Below are positions 26,185 to 34,993 of a stretch of DNA of 64,000 bases, piece after piece (positions within the stretch are counted from its first letter, which is position 1; every line of letters starts with the position of its first letter). The notes below the pieces were generated by a model. That model searched no databases. It saw only the letters and a program-made list of their open reading frames with translations, and was not told where the DNA came from. The DNA comes from Caproicibacterium amylolyticum (GTDB taxonomy: Bacteria; Bacillota; Clostridia; Oscillospirales; Acutalibacteraceae): NCBI RefSeq assembly GCF_014467055.1, contig NZ_CP060696.1, positions 1,302,001 to 1,366,000 of the forward strand, written 5' to 3'. Made by a program: the position numbers and the translations under genes.

Positions 26185-27333
26185 ATGAAGCTAAAGAAAA
26201 TCGCAGCGGCAGTTCTCGCGGTAGCTCTGGTCGCAGCGGCAGTCCCAATGCGTACTTACGCATTGGACGAAAAAACAGACATTAAAGCTCCCGCAGCAGT
26301 TTTAATGGAAGCGTCCACCGGCGAGGTCCTTTACCAGAAGGCACCGCACGATAAACGTCCGTGTGCCTCCATTACAAAAGTGATGACACTTCTTTTGGTG
26401 ATGGAAGCGTTGGATGCAGGCAAGATCCATTTAACGGACATGGTATCTACCAGTGCTCACGCTTCCTCTATGGGTGGGTCGGATATCTGGCTGAAAGAGG
26501 GCGAGACCATGTCTGTTAATGATATGATTAAAGCCACGGTAGTAGCCAGTGCCAATGATGCCGCAGTTGCTCTTGCTGAGCATATTGCCGGCAGTGATGA
26601 TGCTTTTGTCGGAATGATGAATGCAAAAGCAAAAGCACTCGGCATGAAGGACACAACCTTTAAAAACTGCAATGGTTTGGATGCTGAGGGCCACGTTACC
26701 AGCGCGTATGATGTTGCAGTTATGAGCCGCGCGCTGATTCAGCATAAAAAGATTTTCGAGTATACCTCCATTTGGATGGATACACTGCGCGGCGGCAAAA
26801 CACAGATTGTCAATACCAATAAACTTTTAAAAAGCTATAAAGGTATTACCGGACTGAAAACCGGAACGACCAGCAGTGCCGGCAGCTGCATATCTGCAAC
26901 TGCCGAGAGGGACGGTCTTTCTTTAATCGCTGTTGCGTTGGGCGCTGGCAGCACGAATGATCGCTTTTCAACGGCGACTACACTGCTCAATTACGGTTTT
27001 GCCGGTTGGGCGATGACATCGTTGAGCAAACCGAGCGGTGAACTTGCTCCCGTCACCGTTGAAAATGGAATGGCGGCACAGGTGCCTGTTACAGCTAACC
27101 TTTCCGGCAAGCTGCTTATACCAAAAGGCAAGGGAAAAAATCTGACAGGTAAAATTACGTTAAAGCAGTCCGTCAGTGCTCCAGTGGCAAAGGGGCAGAA
27201 ACTGGGAGAGGTTGTTTATACACTGGATGGAAAAACACTTTGCACTCGCCCAATTACAGCGACTGCATCTGTCAATGGTATGTCTTTTTCCCGTGTTCTG
27301 CGCCTGCTGTTCATGAACCTGTGGTATATATAA
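26185..27333 (+). CDS. D-alanyl-D-alanine carboxypeptidase (S11 family)
   Basis: 382 residues; earlier in-frame starts lack a binding site, whereas this ATG has GGAGG. A signal peptide (about 1-26, cleavage after TYA) exports it. Catalytic motifs: S62-I-T-K65, S122-A-N124 and K225-T-G227. These penicillin-binding proteins trim the terminal D-Ala from peptidoglycan stem peptides. The C-terminal beta domain ends in a hydrophobic stretch that may anchor the protein. It is the first of two such genes in the window; the other (37394) sits beside gerW. Translation may be controlled by the upstream hairpin. Confidence 0.93.
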   Translation: MKLKKIAAAVLAVALVAAAVPMRTYALDEKTDIKAPAAVLMEASTGEVLYQKAPHDKRPCASITKVMTLLLVMEALDAGKIHLTDMVSTSAHASSMGGSDIWLKEGETMSVNDMIKATVVASANDAAVALAEHIAGSDDAFVGMMNAKAKALGMKDTTFKNCNGLDAEGHVTSAYDVAVMSRALIQHKKIFEYTSIWMDTLRGGKTQIVNTNKLLKSYKGITGLKTGTTSSAGSCISATAERDGLSLIAVALGAGSTNDRFSTATTLLNYGFAGWAMTSLSKPSGELAPVTVENGMAAQVPVTANLSGKLLIPKGKGKNLTGKITLKQSVSAPVAKGQKLGEVVYTLDGKTLCTRPITATASVNGMSFSRVLRLLFMNLWYI

Positions 27334-27345
27334 TTTTGCTGCATA

Positions 27346-27393
27346 TTTTTCGCGCATACCCTGCGATCATTTTCAGTGGGGCTGCGCGAAAAA
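27346..27393 (+). other. Hairpin downstream of the carboxypeptidase gene
   Basis: TTTTTCGCGCA (27346-27356) pairs with TGCGCGAAAAA (27383-27393). The T run is on the 5' side, so it is not a textbook rightward terminator; it may still end transcription or protect mRNA. The gap 27334-27579 otherwise holds the pgi promoter. Confidence 0.45.
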
Positions 27394-27507
27394 TTTATTT
27401 AGGAGAGATTTTGCTGCTTGTATCTTTCCTAAAGCGGCAAAAGCAGCGCCCTTTTCGGCCGAACACCCGGAAACCTGTAAAAGAAATATAAATTCTGGTG
27501 GATTCAC

Positions 27508-27536
27508 TTGCAAAATTAAGCCGGATATTGTAAAAT
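27508..27536 (+). promoter_or_regulatory. Sigma-A promoter of pgi
   Basis: TTGCAA (27508-27513) and TAAAAT (27531-27536) with a 17-base spacer, 43 bases before the start codon. Confidence 0.65.
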
Positions 27537-27579
27537 ATGAACAAACAAAAGGATATAGAATGTTCAAGGAGGGAAAAAT

Positions 27580-28920
27580 ATGTCCATTCAGTTGGAAACC
27601 CAGCATTTGACCGGGTTTATTGCACCCGAAGAATTTGAATCCGCTGCTCCCCAGGTAAAACTGGCGCATGAACTGCTGCACAACGGCGCCGGAGCGGGCA
27701 ACGATTTTATCGGCTGGGTCAATCTTCCCACGGACTATGACAAGGAAGAATTTGCTCGTATCAAAGCGGCGGCAGAACGTGTTAAGAAAAACACAGATGT
27801 GTTTGTTGTAATCGGCATTGGCGGCTCCTATCTTGGTGCACGTGCTGCAATCGAATTTCTGAAATCCAATAATTACAATACCCTGAAAAAAGACACACCT
27901 GATATCTATTTCATCGGCAACAGTATCAGTTCCACCGCTTTGGCGGAAGTGCTGGAAATGTGCGAGGGAAAAGATGTTTCCATTAACATGATCAGCAAGT
28001 CTGGCACAACCACAGAACCTGCTATTGCGTTCCGCGTGCTGCGTGAACTGCTGGTTAAAAAGTACGGCAAAGACGGTGCACGCGAACGCATTTTCTGCAC
28101 AACGGACAAAGGAAAGGGAACTCTGAAACATTTGGCGGATGAGGAAGGCTATGAAACTTTCGTTGTTCCGGATGATGTTGGCGGCCGCTACAGTGTACTG
28201 ACCGCAGTTGGCCTGCTGCCCATTGCAGTTGCCGGTGCAGATATTGACGCGCTGATGGCTGGTGCTGCCAAGGCACAGAAGACCTACAACAATCCTGACC
28301 TCAAAACCAACCCCTGCTATCAGTATGCTGCAGCACGCAACATGCTGTACAGAAAGGGAAAAGCAATCGAGATTTTGGTCAGCTACGAACCTTGCTTTGC
28401 ACTGATGAATGAATGGTGGAAGCAGCTGTTCGGTGAAAGCGAAGGCAAAAACAATAAGGGCTTGTTCCCAGCTTCTGTCGTGTTTTCCACTGATCTGCAT
28501 TCCATGGGTCAGTACATTCAGCAGGGCCGCCGCACCATGTTTGAAACTACGGTGCTGTTTGACAAGCCGAAAAAAGAAATCATTATCGGAAATGACCCGC
28601 AGAACGTTGACGGCCTGAACTTCCTGGAAGGGAAGAGCATGGCCTACATCAATGAGAAGGCTTTTGAGGGAACGGTCTTGGCACACACGGACGGCGGAGT
28701 GCCGAATGTGGTTGTACGCGTTCCTGATTTTTCAGAGGATTCTCTGGGACAGCTCATTTACTTCTTTGAAAAAGCCTGCGCAGTTTCCGGCTATATGATG
28801 GGTGTCAATCCGTTTGACCAGCCCGGTGTGGAAAGTTACAAGAAGAACATGTTTGCTCTGCTTGGCAAGCCCGGCTACGAAGAACAGAAGGACGCTCTGG
28901 AGGCAAGACTGAAAAAGTAA
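27580..28920 (+). CDS. pgi: Glucose-6-phosphate isomerase
   Basis: 446 residues, the short bacterial form; AAGGAGGG site. Interconverts glucose-6-phosphate and fructose-6-phosphate. Blocks seen: [17 protein letters not shown] (phosphosugar site), [26 protein letters not shown] and the C-terminal [25 protein letters not shown] with the catalytic lysine soon after. The small P-loop gene follows after 40 bases and shares a terminator with it. Confidence 0.98.
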   Translation: MSIQLETQHLTGFIAPEEFESAAPQVKLAHELLHNGAGAGNDFIGWVNLPTDYDKEEFARIKAAAERVKKNTDVFVVIGIGGSYLGARAAIEFLKSNNYNTLKKDTPDIYFIGNSISSTALAEVLEMCEGKDVSINMISKSGTTTEPAIAFRVLRELLVKKYGKDGARERIFCTTDKGKGTLKHLADEEGYETFVVPDDVGGRYSVLTAVGLLPIAVAGADIDALMAGAAKAQKTYNNPDLKTNPCYQYAAARNMLYRKGKAIEILVSYEPCFALMNEWWKQLFGESEGKNNKGLFPASVVFSTDLHSMGQYIQQGRRTMFETTVLFDKPKKEIIIGNDPQNVDGLNFLEGKSMAYINEKAFEGTVLAHTDGGVPNVVVRVPDFSEDSLGQLIYFFEKACAVSGYMMGVNPFDQPGVESYKKNMFALLGKPGYEEQKDALEARLKK

Positions 28921-28960
28921 TTTCTGCCTTGCTAAATATACAATATAAGGGGATATTATC

Positions 28961-29377
28961 ATGATTACATTCATCACTGGGAAAAAAGGTTCCGGAAAAA
29001 CAAAAAAGCTGATCGAGCGCGCAAACGCTGCAGTTGCAGCTTCTAACGGCAATGTTGTAGTTGTTGAGAAGGGCCTCAAACTCACATATGATGTAGACCA
29101 TGCTGCACGCCTGGTGGACATCGAGGCTTATGGCATTAAGGGTGCAGATGCACTGTTTGGTTTCATCAGCGGCATTTGCGCAGGTAACTATGATGTGACA
29201 GATATTCTGGTGGATTCCACTCTGAAAATTATGGGCCCAGATCTGCAGCAGCTGGTTCCCTTTGCAGAGAAGATGAGCGCACTTGCCGCTATGGCAAATA
29301 CCAACATCACATTCCTGATTTCTGCGGATAACGCTGAGATTCCTGATGAAGTACGTAAGTTTGTCAATGAAATCTGA
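28961..29377 (+). CDS. Small P-loop NTPase of unknown function
   Basis: 138 residues. A Walker A motif is at the very start (GKKGSGKTKKLIERA, residues 7-21). A Walker-B-like stretch DILVDSTLKIMGPDLQQL lies in the middle, and NITFLISADNAEIPDEVR is near the end. It has the size of a minimal RecA/ASCE fold and no added domain. I recognise it as a type seen in gut Clostridia but know of no assigned role. The link to pgi in one transcript may be only positional. Confidence 0.75.
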   Translation: MITFITGKKGSGKTKKLIERANAAVAASNGNVVVVEKGLKLTYDVDHAARLVDIEAYGIKGADALFGFISGICAGNYDVTDILVDSTLKIMGPDLQQLVPFAEKMSALAAMANTNITFLISADNAEIPDEVRKFVNEI

Positions 29378-29404
29378 GTTCCTTTAGAAATCTTCCCCAA
29401 AAAG

Positions 29405-29445
29405 AATGCTGCCGGGGGCGTGACAGCTTTTCGGCAGCATTTTCT
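29405..29445 (+). terminator. Intrinsic terminator
   Basis: AATGCTGCCG (29405-29414) pairs with CGGCAGCATT (29432-29441), then TTCT. Confidence 0.85.
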
Positions 29446-29476
29446 GCGCTTTTTCCAAGAATTTTTTCTGTTTTTC

Positions 29477-29505
29477 TTGACAAGAAACAGGACAGCGTCT
29501 ATAAT
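29477..29505 (+). promoter_or_regulatory. Full-consensus sigma-A promoter of yceD-rpmF
   Basis: TTGACA (29477-29482) and TATAAT (29500-29505), 17-base spacer, 30 bases before the yceD start. Confidence 0.85.
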
Positions 29506-29535
29506 AATTAATTGTAGCGCGTGTTGAGGTGTATT

Positions 29536-30051
29536 ATGCTTTTGAATTTGAAAAAGAAAATACAGGAAGAGGGAAGTGTCCTTCCCATCCAGTATTCATT
29601 TGACCTTTCAAAACTTGAATTCGATACGGTATATCCATTCGTTTCTCCTGTGGAAGCAGAAGGAACAGTGGAAATGCATGCCGGGTTTGCGCAGATGACA
29701 GTTGCAGTTGCATTTGATTTTTCAGTGCCGTGTGACCGTTGCACATCTCAGATTCGTAAGCGCTTTACCTATCGGTTCTCTCATACCTTGGTGGAAGCCC
29801 TTTCTAATGAACAGGATGCGGATGATGACCAGTATATTGTACTTGAAGAAGACGGTACCCTTGACTTGGACCGTCTGCTGACGGAAGATATTCTGCTGGC
29901 GCTGCCCACTAAGTTTTTGTGCAGGGAAGACTGCAGGGGGCTTTGCCCAACCTGTGGGAAGAACCTGAATGATGGGCCGTGCGGTTGCAGTCAGCATCAG
30001 ATTGACCCTCGACTTGAGGTGTTAAAACAGCTGATAGATAAACCAGAGTAA
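29536..30051 (+). CDS. yceD: DUF177 / YceD family protein (23S rRNA accumulation)
   Basis: 171 residues from the ATG at 29536 with GAGGTG upstream; a GTG at 29521 lies before that site. The family is linked to 23S rRNA accumulation and is nearly always next to rpmF, as here (17-base gap). Conserved cysteines appear in CDRCTSQ and in CREDCRGLCPTCGKNLNDGPCGC, a probable zinc site. LLTEDILLALPTK is typical of the family. Confidence 0.92.
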   Translation: MLLNLKKKIQEEGSVLPIQYSFDLSKLEFDTVYPFVSPVEAEGTVEMHAGFAQMTVAVAFDFSVPCDRCTSQIRKRFTYRFSHTLVEALSNEQDADDDQYIVLEEDGTLDLDRLLTEDILLALPTKFLCREDCRGLCPTCGKNLNDGPCGCSQHQIDPRLEVLKQLIDKPE

Positions 30052-30068
30052 TGTAAGGAGGTGCTGAC

Positions 30069-30251
30069 ATGGCAGTACCAAAGGCAAAACTTTCCAGTGC
30101 AAGACAGAACAAACGGCGTTCCAGCGTTTGGAAGATTAGCGCTCCTGCTCTGATGAAATGCCCGAAATGTGGCGAGTACAAGGTTGCACACCAGGTGTGC
30201 GGCAACTGCGGTTATTATAACGGCAGGCAGGTTATCAAAAAGGACATCTAA
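30069..30251 (+). CDS. rpmF: 50S ribosomal protein L32
   Basis: 60 residues starting MAVPKAKLSSARQNKRRS; AAGGAGGTG site. L32 is a small 50S protein. This is the zinc-binding form, with CPKCGEYK and CGNCGYYNGR. Co-transcribed with yceD. Confidence 0.98.
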   Translation: MAVPKAKLSSARQNKRRSSVWKISAPALMKCPKCGEYKVAHQVCGNCGYYNGRQVIKKDI

Positions 30252-30279
30252 TGATGTTCTGCTGATTTTCCGGAAAATC

Positions 30280-30335
30280 CAGGAGTTGTCTTATTTTGCG
30301 AAGCTCCGGCTTCGCAGGGGCAGCTCCTGTTTTTC
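30280..30335 (+). terminator. Terminator after rpmF
   Basis: CAGGAGTTG (30280-30288) pairs with CAGCTCCTG (30321-30329), with an inner GCGAAGC/GCTTCGC stem, then TTTTT. Confidence 0.85.
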
Positions 30336-30408
30336 TTTGTATGTGTTCTGCGGTACGGGGCATATTGAACAATAGAAGTATGCCTTTTCGGCGGGAAAGG
30401 AAGATTTC

Positions 30409-31725
30409 ATGGCAGTTAAAATCTCTTCGGTTGAACCGGACAGTCCAGCACATTTTGCCGGCCTTAGGGCTGGCGATACGCTGATATCCATTAATGAACA
30501 CGAAATTATTGATGTCTTGGACTATCGGTTTTATGAGACTGACCGCCGCCTGCATATTCAGGTAAAAGATACAGATGGGGAAGTACGCACAGTTGATATT
30601 CGCAAGGGCCAGTACGAATCCATCGGACTGGATTTTGAAACATACCTGATGGACAAGCAGCGCTCCTGTGCCAACAAATGCATTTTTTGCTTCATTGACC
30701 AACTTCCCAAAGGAATGCGCCCTAGTCTGTATTTTAAAGATGATGATTCGCGCCTTTCTTTTCTTTTTGGAAATTATATTACGCTGACGAATTTAAGCAA
30801 GCGGGAAGTTGACCGAATTTTACAAATGCATATCAGCCCCGTCAATGTTTCCGTTCATACAACCAATCCGGAACTGCGGGTAAAGATGATGGGAAACCGT
30901 TTTGCCGGCAGGTCACTTGATGTTCTCTGGAGATTGGCAGAGGGTGGAATCCACTTAAACTGTCAAGTCGTACTTTGTCCCGGCATCAATGACGGCGCAG
31001 AATTGGAGCGCACATTGACGGACCTTGGCCGTTATGTACCAAATGTGCAGAGCATTGCTATGGTTCCGCTCGGTGTAACACGCTTTCGCGAAGGGTTGTA
31101 CCCGCTGACTCCGTATACTAAGGAGGGCGCACAAGAAGTTATTCGTATTGTGGATCACTTCGGTGATGCGTTTCAAGTAAAGTGCGGCAGCCGCGTTTGC
31201 TATGCTTCCGATGAGGTATATCTTCTGGCACAGCAGCCGATTCCCGAACCGGCTTATTACGGTGACTTTGACCAACTGGAAAACGGTGTCGGGTTATTTG
31301 CAAGTATGAAACAGGAATTCCACTTTGCAATGGATAACTGTAATTTGCCGCAGAAACCAAGGCACATTTCGCTTGCAACCGGAACTTCGGCTGGTCCTTT
31401 TTTGCATTCTCTGCTTGACGAACTGCGCAGAAAATGCAATAATTTTCAATGTACTGTTTATCCTGTCAAAAATCGTTTCTTTGGTGAAACGATTACCGTT
31501 GCCGGCCTTGTAACGGGCGGTGATTTGATTTCTCAGCTGCGTGGCAAAGATCTTGGGGATGAGCTTTTAATTCCCAGTGTTATGCTGCGGCATGAGGGAG
31601 ATTTGTTTTTAGATGATATTGCATTGGAACAGGTTCAGCAGGAACTGGGAGTTCCTGTTCATGTTGTGCCGAATGATGGCTATGAACTGTTCCTTGCAGT
31701 GACTGGGAGTGAAGAAGATGTCTAA
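30409..31725 (+). CDS. DUF512 radical SAM protein with N-terminal PDZ-like domain
   Basis: 438 residues. A PDZ-like domain (about 1-75, PAHFAGLRAGDTLISIN) is followed by the radical SAM motif CANKCIFCFIDQLPKGMR (about residue 85) and a barrel. The C-terminal DUF512 part includes ATGTSAGPFLHSL and VAGLVTGGDL. The family is very common in Clostridia and usually sits directly before der, as here, with an overlap of eight bases. Its reaction is not known; a link to ribosome or tRNA work is only suggested by the neighbour. Confidence 0.9.
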   Translation: MAVKISSVEPDSPAHFAGLRAGDTLISINEHEIIDVLDYRFYETDRRLHIQVKDTDGEVRTVDIRKGQYESIGLDFETYLMDKQRSCANKCIFCFIDQLPKGMRPSLYFKDDDSRLSFLFGNYITLTNLSKREVDRILQMHISPVNVSVHTTNPELRVKMMGNRFAGRSLDVLWRLAEGGIHLNCQVVLCPGINDGAELERTLTDLGRYVPNVQSIAMVPLGVTRFREGLYPLTPYTKEGAQEVIRIVDHFGDAFQVKCGSRVCYASDEVYLLAQQPIPEPAYYGDFDQLENGVGLFASMKQEFHFAMDNCNLPQKPRHISLATGTSAGPFLHSLLDELRRKCNNFQCTVYPVKNRFFGETITVAGLVTGGDLISQLRGKDLGDELLIPSVMLRHEGDLFLDDIALEQVQQELGVPVHVVPNDGYELFLAVTGSEEDV

Positions 31726-33043
31726 ACCTGTTGTTGCAGTAGTAGGCAGGCCGAATGTTGGAAAATCAACCTTGTTTAACAAACTAGTTGGACAGCGCCT
31801 GTCTATTGTGGACGATACACCTGGCGTCACGCGGGACCGCATTTACGGTGAATGTGAATGGTGCGGCCGAAAATTTACGCTGATCGATACCGGCGGCATT
31901 GAACCGAACACAAATGATATTTTGCTTTCGCAGATGCGTGTGCAGGCACAGCTTGCTATGGATGCCGCGGATGTGATTATTATGGTTACCGACCTGCATT
32001 CAGGTGTTACGGCCACTGACTCTGAAGTCGCAACCATGCTGATGAAAAGCGGTCGGCCGGTCATCCTTTGCGTCAACAAGTGTGATTCCGTAGGGGAACC
32101 GCCTGCTGAATTTTATGAGTTTTATAATCTGGGCCTCGGTGACCCGGTTGCAATTTCCTCTGTGCATGGGCATGGTACTGGTGATCTTTTGGATCAAGTA
32201 CTTGCCTATTTGCCGGAGGAGGAGGCAGAAACCGCAGAAGACGAAGTAGTTCGAGTTGCCATTATTGGAAAGCCCAATGTGGGCAAATCCTCGCTGGTTA
32301 ACTGCATTGCCGGGGAAAATCGCTGCATTGTTTCCGATATTGCCGGTACTACACGTGACGCAATCGATACGGAAGTGGAAAACAAGTACGGAAAATTTAT
32401 CTTGATTGATACAGCCGGACTGCGCAGGAAGAACAAAGTGACCGACCAGATTGAACGCTACAGTGTTCTGCGTGCGCAAATGGCGATTGAACGGGCGGAT
32501 GTGTGCGTCATTATGATTGACGCATTGGAAGGCTTCACAGAACAGGATTCTAAGGTCGCGGGACTTGCCCATGAAGCGGGGAAGGCCTGTGTTGTGGCAG
32601 TCAACAAATGGGATGCCGTGGAGAAGGAAACCGGCACTATGGCGGCGATGCGCACAAGGCTGGAAGAGGATTTTTCTTTCATGAGTTATGTGCCGATTCT
32701 GTTCCTTTCCGCGAAAACCGGGCAACGTATAGATGGTTTGTTTGAAACCATTCAGCAGGCTGCAGCTTCTAACCGGATGCGAATTGCAACCGGTGTGCTG
32801 AATGACGTGCTGGCACAGGCGACTGCACGTGTACAGCCGCCTACGGATAAGGGCCACCGCTTAAAGATCTATTATATGACACAGGCAAGTACCCGTCCGC
32901 CAACATTTGTTTGCTTTGTAAATTCTGCGGAACTGTTTCATTTTTCTTATCAGAGATATCTGGAAAATCGTATCCGGGAAACCTTTGGACTTTCCGGTAC
33001 GCCGGTGCGCTTTATTATCCGCGAGAGGGACAAAGATAAATAA
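31718..33043 (+). CDS. der: Ribosome-assembly GTPase Der (EngA)
   Basis: 441 residues from the ATG at 31718, overlapping the previous gene by eight bases. Two GTPase domains in tandem are the hallmark. The first has GRPNVGKSTLFN, DTGG and NKCD; the second has GKPNVGKSSLVN, DTAGLRRK and NKWD. A KH-like C-terminal domain follows (PTDKGHRLKIYYMTQ, NRIRETFGLSGTPVRF). Der is needed for 50S subunit maturation. Followed after 26 bases by plsY, the same order as in many Firmicutes. Confidence 0.98.
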   Translation: MSKPVVAVVGRPNVGKSTLFNKLVGQRLSIVDDTPGVTRDRIYGECEWCGRKFTLIDTGGIEPNTNDILLSQMRVQAQLAMDAADVIIMVTDLHSGVTATDSEVATMLMKSGRPVILCVNKCDSVGEPPAEFYEFYNLGLGDPVAISSVHGHGTGDLLDQVLAYLPEEEAETAEDEVVRVAIIGKPNVGKSSLVNCIAGENRCIVSDIAGTTRDAIDTEVENKYGKFILIDTAGLRRKNKVTDQIERYSVLRAQMAIERADVCVIMIDALEGFTEQDSKVAGLAHEAGKACVVAVNKWDAVEKETGTMAAMRTRLEEDFSFMSYVPILFLSAKTGQRIDGLFETIQQAAASNRMRIATGVLNDVLAQATARVQPPTDKGHRLKIYYMTQASTRPPTFVCFVNSAELFHFSYQRYLENRIRETFGLSGTPVRFIIRERDKDK

Positions 33044-33069
33044 ACTGGGTTTTCAGAGGAGGCATCTGC

Positions 33070-33756
33070 ATGCAGTATCCTGTTAATTTAATTGCAGCAA
33101 TTTTGCTTACAGCAGTGATCAGCTATCTGCTGGGCAGTATCAGCTTTTCAATTATCTTTACAAAAATGTTTGATAAAAAAGATATCCGTACTATGGGCAG
33201 CGGCAACGCAGGCATGACAAATGTTCTGCGTACTGCCGGCATGAAACCGGGCGTGCTGACAACCATTTTTGATTTTCTTAAAGGCGTGGTTTCCTGCCTG
33301 ATTGGTACGGCCATTTTTTCCGCACTGCTTGGAACCAGTACAGAGCTTTACCGCTACGGTGTGTATGTAGCGGGTATTGCGGTTGTGCTGGGGCATATGT
33401 ATCCCATTTTCTTCGGATTTCGCGGCGGCAAGGGTGTGCTGACAACAGCTTCTTTTTTGCTGATGATTACACCACCAGTACTTGCGTGCGATTTTTCTGT
33501 CTTTCTGATTCTGGCACTTCTCACGAAATATGTTTCACTCGGTTCAGTTGTTGCTGCGGCAACGTTCCCCTTTTGGGGCTGGCTATTTAGCTATTTGTTC
33601 TTTTTCAGAACAGGGGAGGTATCTTTGCGGTACATGGTGATTACTACACTGCTGCTGTGTTTCCTGTCTGCTTTTGTAGTGGGTCGGCACCATGCGAACA
33701 TAGGCCGTTTGATTCACGGTACGGAAAAGAAATTTTCTCTGCATCATGACAAGTGA
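33070..33756 (+). CDS. plsY: Acyl-phosphate glycerol-3-phosphate acyltransferase
   Basis: 228 residues, AGAGGAGG site. PlsY moves an acyl group from acyl-phosphate to glycerol-3-phosphate, the first step of phospholipid synthesis. Membrane helices alternate with the three conserved loops: GSGNAGMTNVLRTAG, FRGGKGVLT and the C-terminal RHHANIGRLIHGTEKK. Co-transcribed with der and ended by a strong terminator. Confidence 0.97.
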   Translation: MQYPVNLIAAILLTAVISYLLGSISFSIIFTKMFDKKDIRTMGSGNAGMTNVLRTAGMKPGVLTTIFDFLKGVVSCLIGTAIFSALLGTSTELYRYGVYVAGIAVVLGHMYPIFFGFRGGKGVLTTASFLLMITPPVLACDFSVFLILALLTKYVSLGSVVAAATFPFWGWLFSYLFFFRTGEVSLRYMVITTLLLCFLSAFVVGRHHANIGRLIHGTEKKFSLHHDK

Positions 33757-33768
33757 AAAAATCCATAG

Positions 33769-33812
33769 AAAAGCTGCCCATGTACATAATGAAAATGCAT
33801 GGGCAGCTTTTT
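33769..33812 (+). terminator. Intrinsic terminator after plsY
   Basis: AAAAGCTGCCCATG pairs with CATGGGCAGCTTTT around a loop of about 16 bases. Confidence 0.9.
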
Positions 33813-33828
33813 GACGCAAAATGGCGTG

Positions 33829-33853
33829 AAAAAAGGAGCCTCGAAAGGCTCCT
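33829..33853 (-). terminator. Intrinsic terminator after rpmB
   Basis: On the minus strand AGGAGCC pairs with GGCTCCT around a six-base loop and is followed by TTTTTT. Confidence 0.85.
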
Positions 33854-33873
33854 GATTTTCGCAGAACATTGTT

Positions 33874-34062
33874 TTAGACAGCTCGAGTTACCTTGCCGGA
33901 ACGCAGGCAACGGGTGCAGGCGTAAATACGCTTGGGGGAACCGTCAACGATTGCTTTTACACGACGAATATTGGGCTTCCAGGTTCGATTGGAACGGCGA
34001 TGGGAATGGGAAACTCTAATTCCGAAAGCAATATCCTTGCCGCAAATGTCGCACTTTGCCAT
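33874..34062 (-). CDS. rpmB: 50S ribosomal protein L28
   Basis: 62 residues starting MAKCDICGKDIAFG; the ATG has AAAAGGAGGTG upstream, and an in-frame extension further up has none. CxxC at residues 4-7 and CTRC near the end form the zinc site. The core RRSNRTWKPNIRRVKA is typical. It is a single gene with its own promoter, whereas in Bacillus subtilis rpmB sits beside spoVM. Confidence 0.97.
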   Translation of the reverse strand: MAKCDICGKDIAFGIRVSHSHRRSNRTWKPNIRRVKAIVDGSPKRIYACTRCLRSGKVTRAV

Positions 34063-34113
34063 GAGTCTGCACCTCCTTTTAAAAGGACTTATGCATATTG
34101 CGATAACAGATAT

Positions 34114-34142
34114 ATTATACAGGAGGATTCCCGAAAAAGCAA
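34114..34142 (-). promoter_or_regulatory. Sigma-A promoter of rpmB
   Basis: On the minus strand TTGCTT (34142-34137) and TATAAT (34119-34114), 17-base spacer. Confidence 0.75.
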
Positions 34143-34179
34143 GCATTTTTTTACCTTTTTGCACATAGCCCGCAGTGCC

Positions 34180-34208
34180 TTGTATTTTGCCCGCAACCGT
34201 ATTATAAT
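34180..34208 (+). promoter_or_regulatory. Sigma-A promoter of the M50 protease-scpAB-gerW series
   Basis: TTGTAT (34180-34185) and TATAAT (34203-34208), 17-base spacer, 52 bases before the protease start. No terminator is visible before 37353, so it may drive scpA, scpB and the genes behind them. Confidence 0.75.
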
Positions 34209-34259
34209 GAACTATACCCCATGTGACCGAATTCAGTTGTATAAGGAGAATTATTCAGT

Positions 34260-34979
34260 ATGTTATATAGTATGCTCCAGTCAATCTTTCGCGGACAGGG
34301 CGTGGATATGTCCAACCTGATTGCGCAGATTCTGGCCTCATTACTCATTATTTTTCTCATTCTTCCGTTTCACGAGTTTGCACACGGCTGGACTGCGGGA
34401 AAGCTGGGTGACCCTACTGCAAAATATTCCGGCAGGCTGACTTTTAACCCGCTGGCCAGTGTTGATCCACTTGGTGCAGTGGGCCTGATTCTGTTTGGGT
34501 TTGGCTGGGCGAAGCCGGTGCCGGTGGATACACGCTATTTTAAAAAGCCGAAGCGCGACATGGCTCTTACTGCGCTGGCAGGTCCGCTTGCAAATCTGCT
34601 TGCTTCTTTCGTCAGTGCAATTCTTTTGAATCTTGTGATTTTAGTCAGCGGCGGCAGTGTTACAGACGGCACCTATGTGCCGAGCACGATTGTTTCTTTC
34701 CTGGTTGTCTTTTTAGGCGCGTGCGTTACCATCAATATTTCCTTGGCGGCATTCAACCTGTTGCCGATTCCACCGCTGGACGGTTCCCGTATCCTGGCAA
34801 TTTTCCTGAGTGACCGCGCAACGGCGATGTACTATCGTTATCAGAACATTATTATGTATGTGCTGTTTGCATTGCTTTTGGTTGGCGTTTTGGATGTACC
34901 GCTGATGGCTTTGCAGAATTTGTTTACAAAAGGTGTGATGTTCCTTGCAAATCTGCCGTTTGTCGCGCTTGGAGTGTAA
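34260..34979 (+). CDS. Site-2 protease family (M50) membrane protein
   Basis: 239 residues, AAGGAGAA site. The zinc motif HEFAH lies in an early membrane helix, and the second metal-site motif NLLPIPPLDGSR near residue 170. FGWAKPVPVDTRYFKKPKRDM is typical of the YwhC-like subgroup without a PDZ domain. It cleaves proteins within the membrane; the substrate is unknown. Placed directly before scpA, as in many clostridia. Distinct from the SpoIVFB-like member at 62831. Confidence 0.92.
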   Translation: MLYSMLQSIFRGQGVDMSNLIAQILASLLIIFLILPFHEFAHGWTAGKLGDPTAKYSGRLTFNPLASVDPLGAVGLILFGFGWAKPVPVDTRYFKKPKRDMALTALAGPLANLLASFVSAILLNLVILVSGGSVTDGTYVPSTIVSFLVVFLGACVTINISLAAFNLLPIPPLDGSRILAIFLSDRATAMYYRYQNIIMYVLFALLLVGVLDVPLMALQNLFTKGVMFLANLPFVALGV

Positions 34980-34993
34980 TAATCTAACGAAAT

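Noticed and set aside
27373..28686. Long minus-strand ORF (437 codons) opposite pgi
   Set aside because: It lies wholly antisense to an unmistakable glucose-6-phosphate isomerase, has no ribosome binding site, and reads as Cys/His/Phe-rich text typical of antisense frames.
32000..32857. Minus-strand ORF (285 codons) opposite der
   Set aside because: Shadow of the Der GTPase gene; composition is unlike real proteins of this genome.
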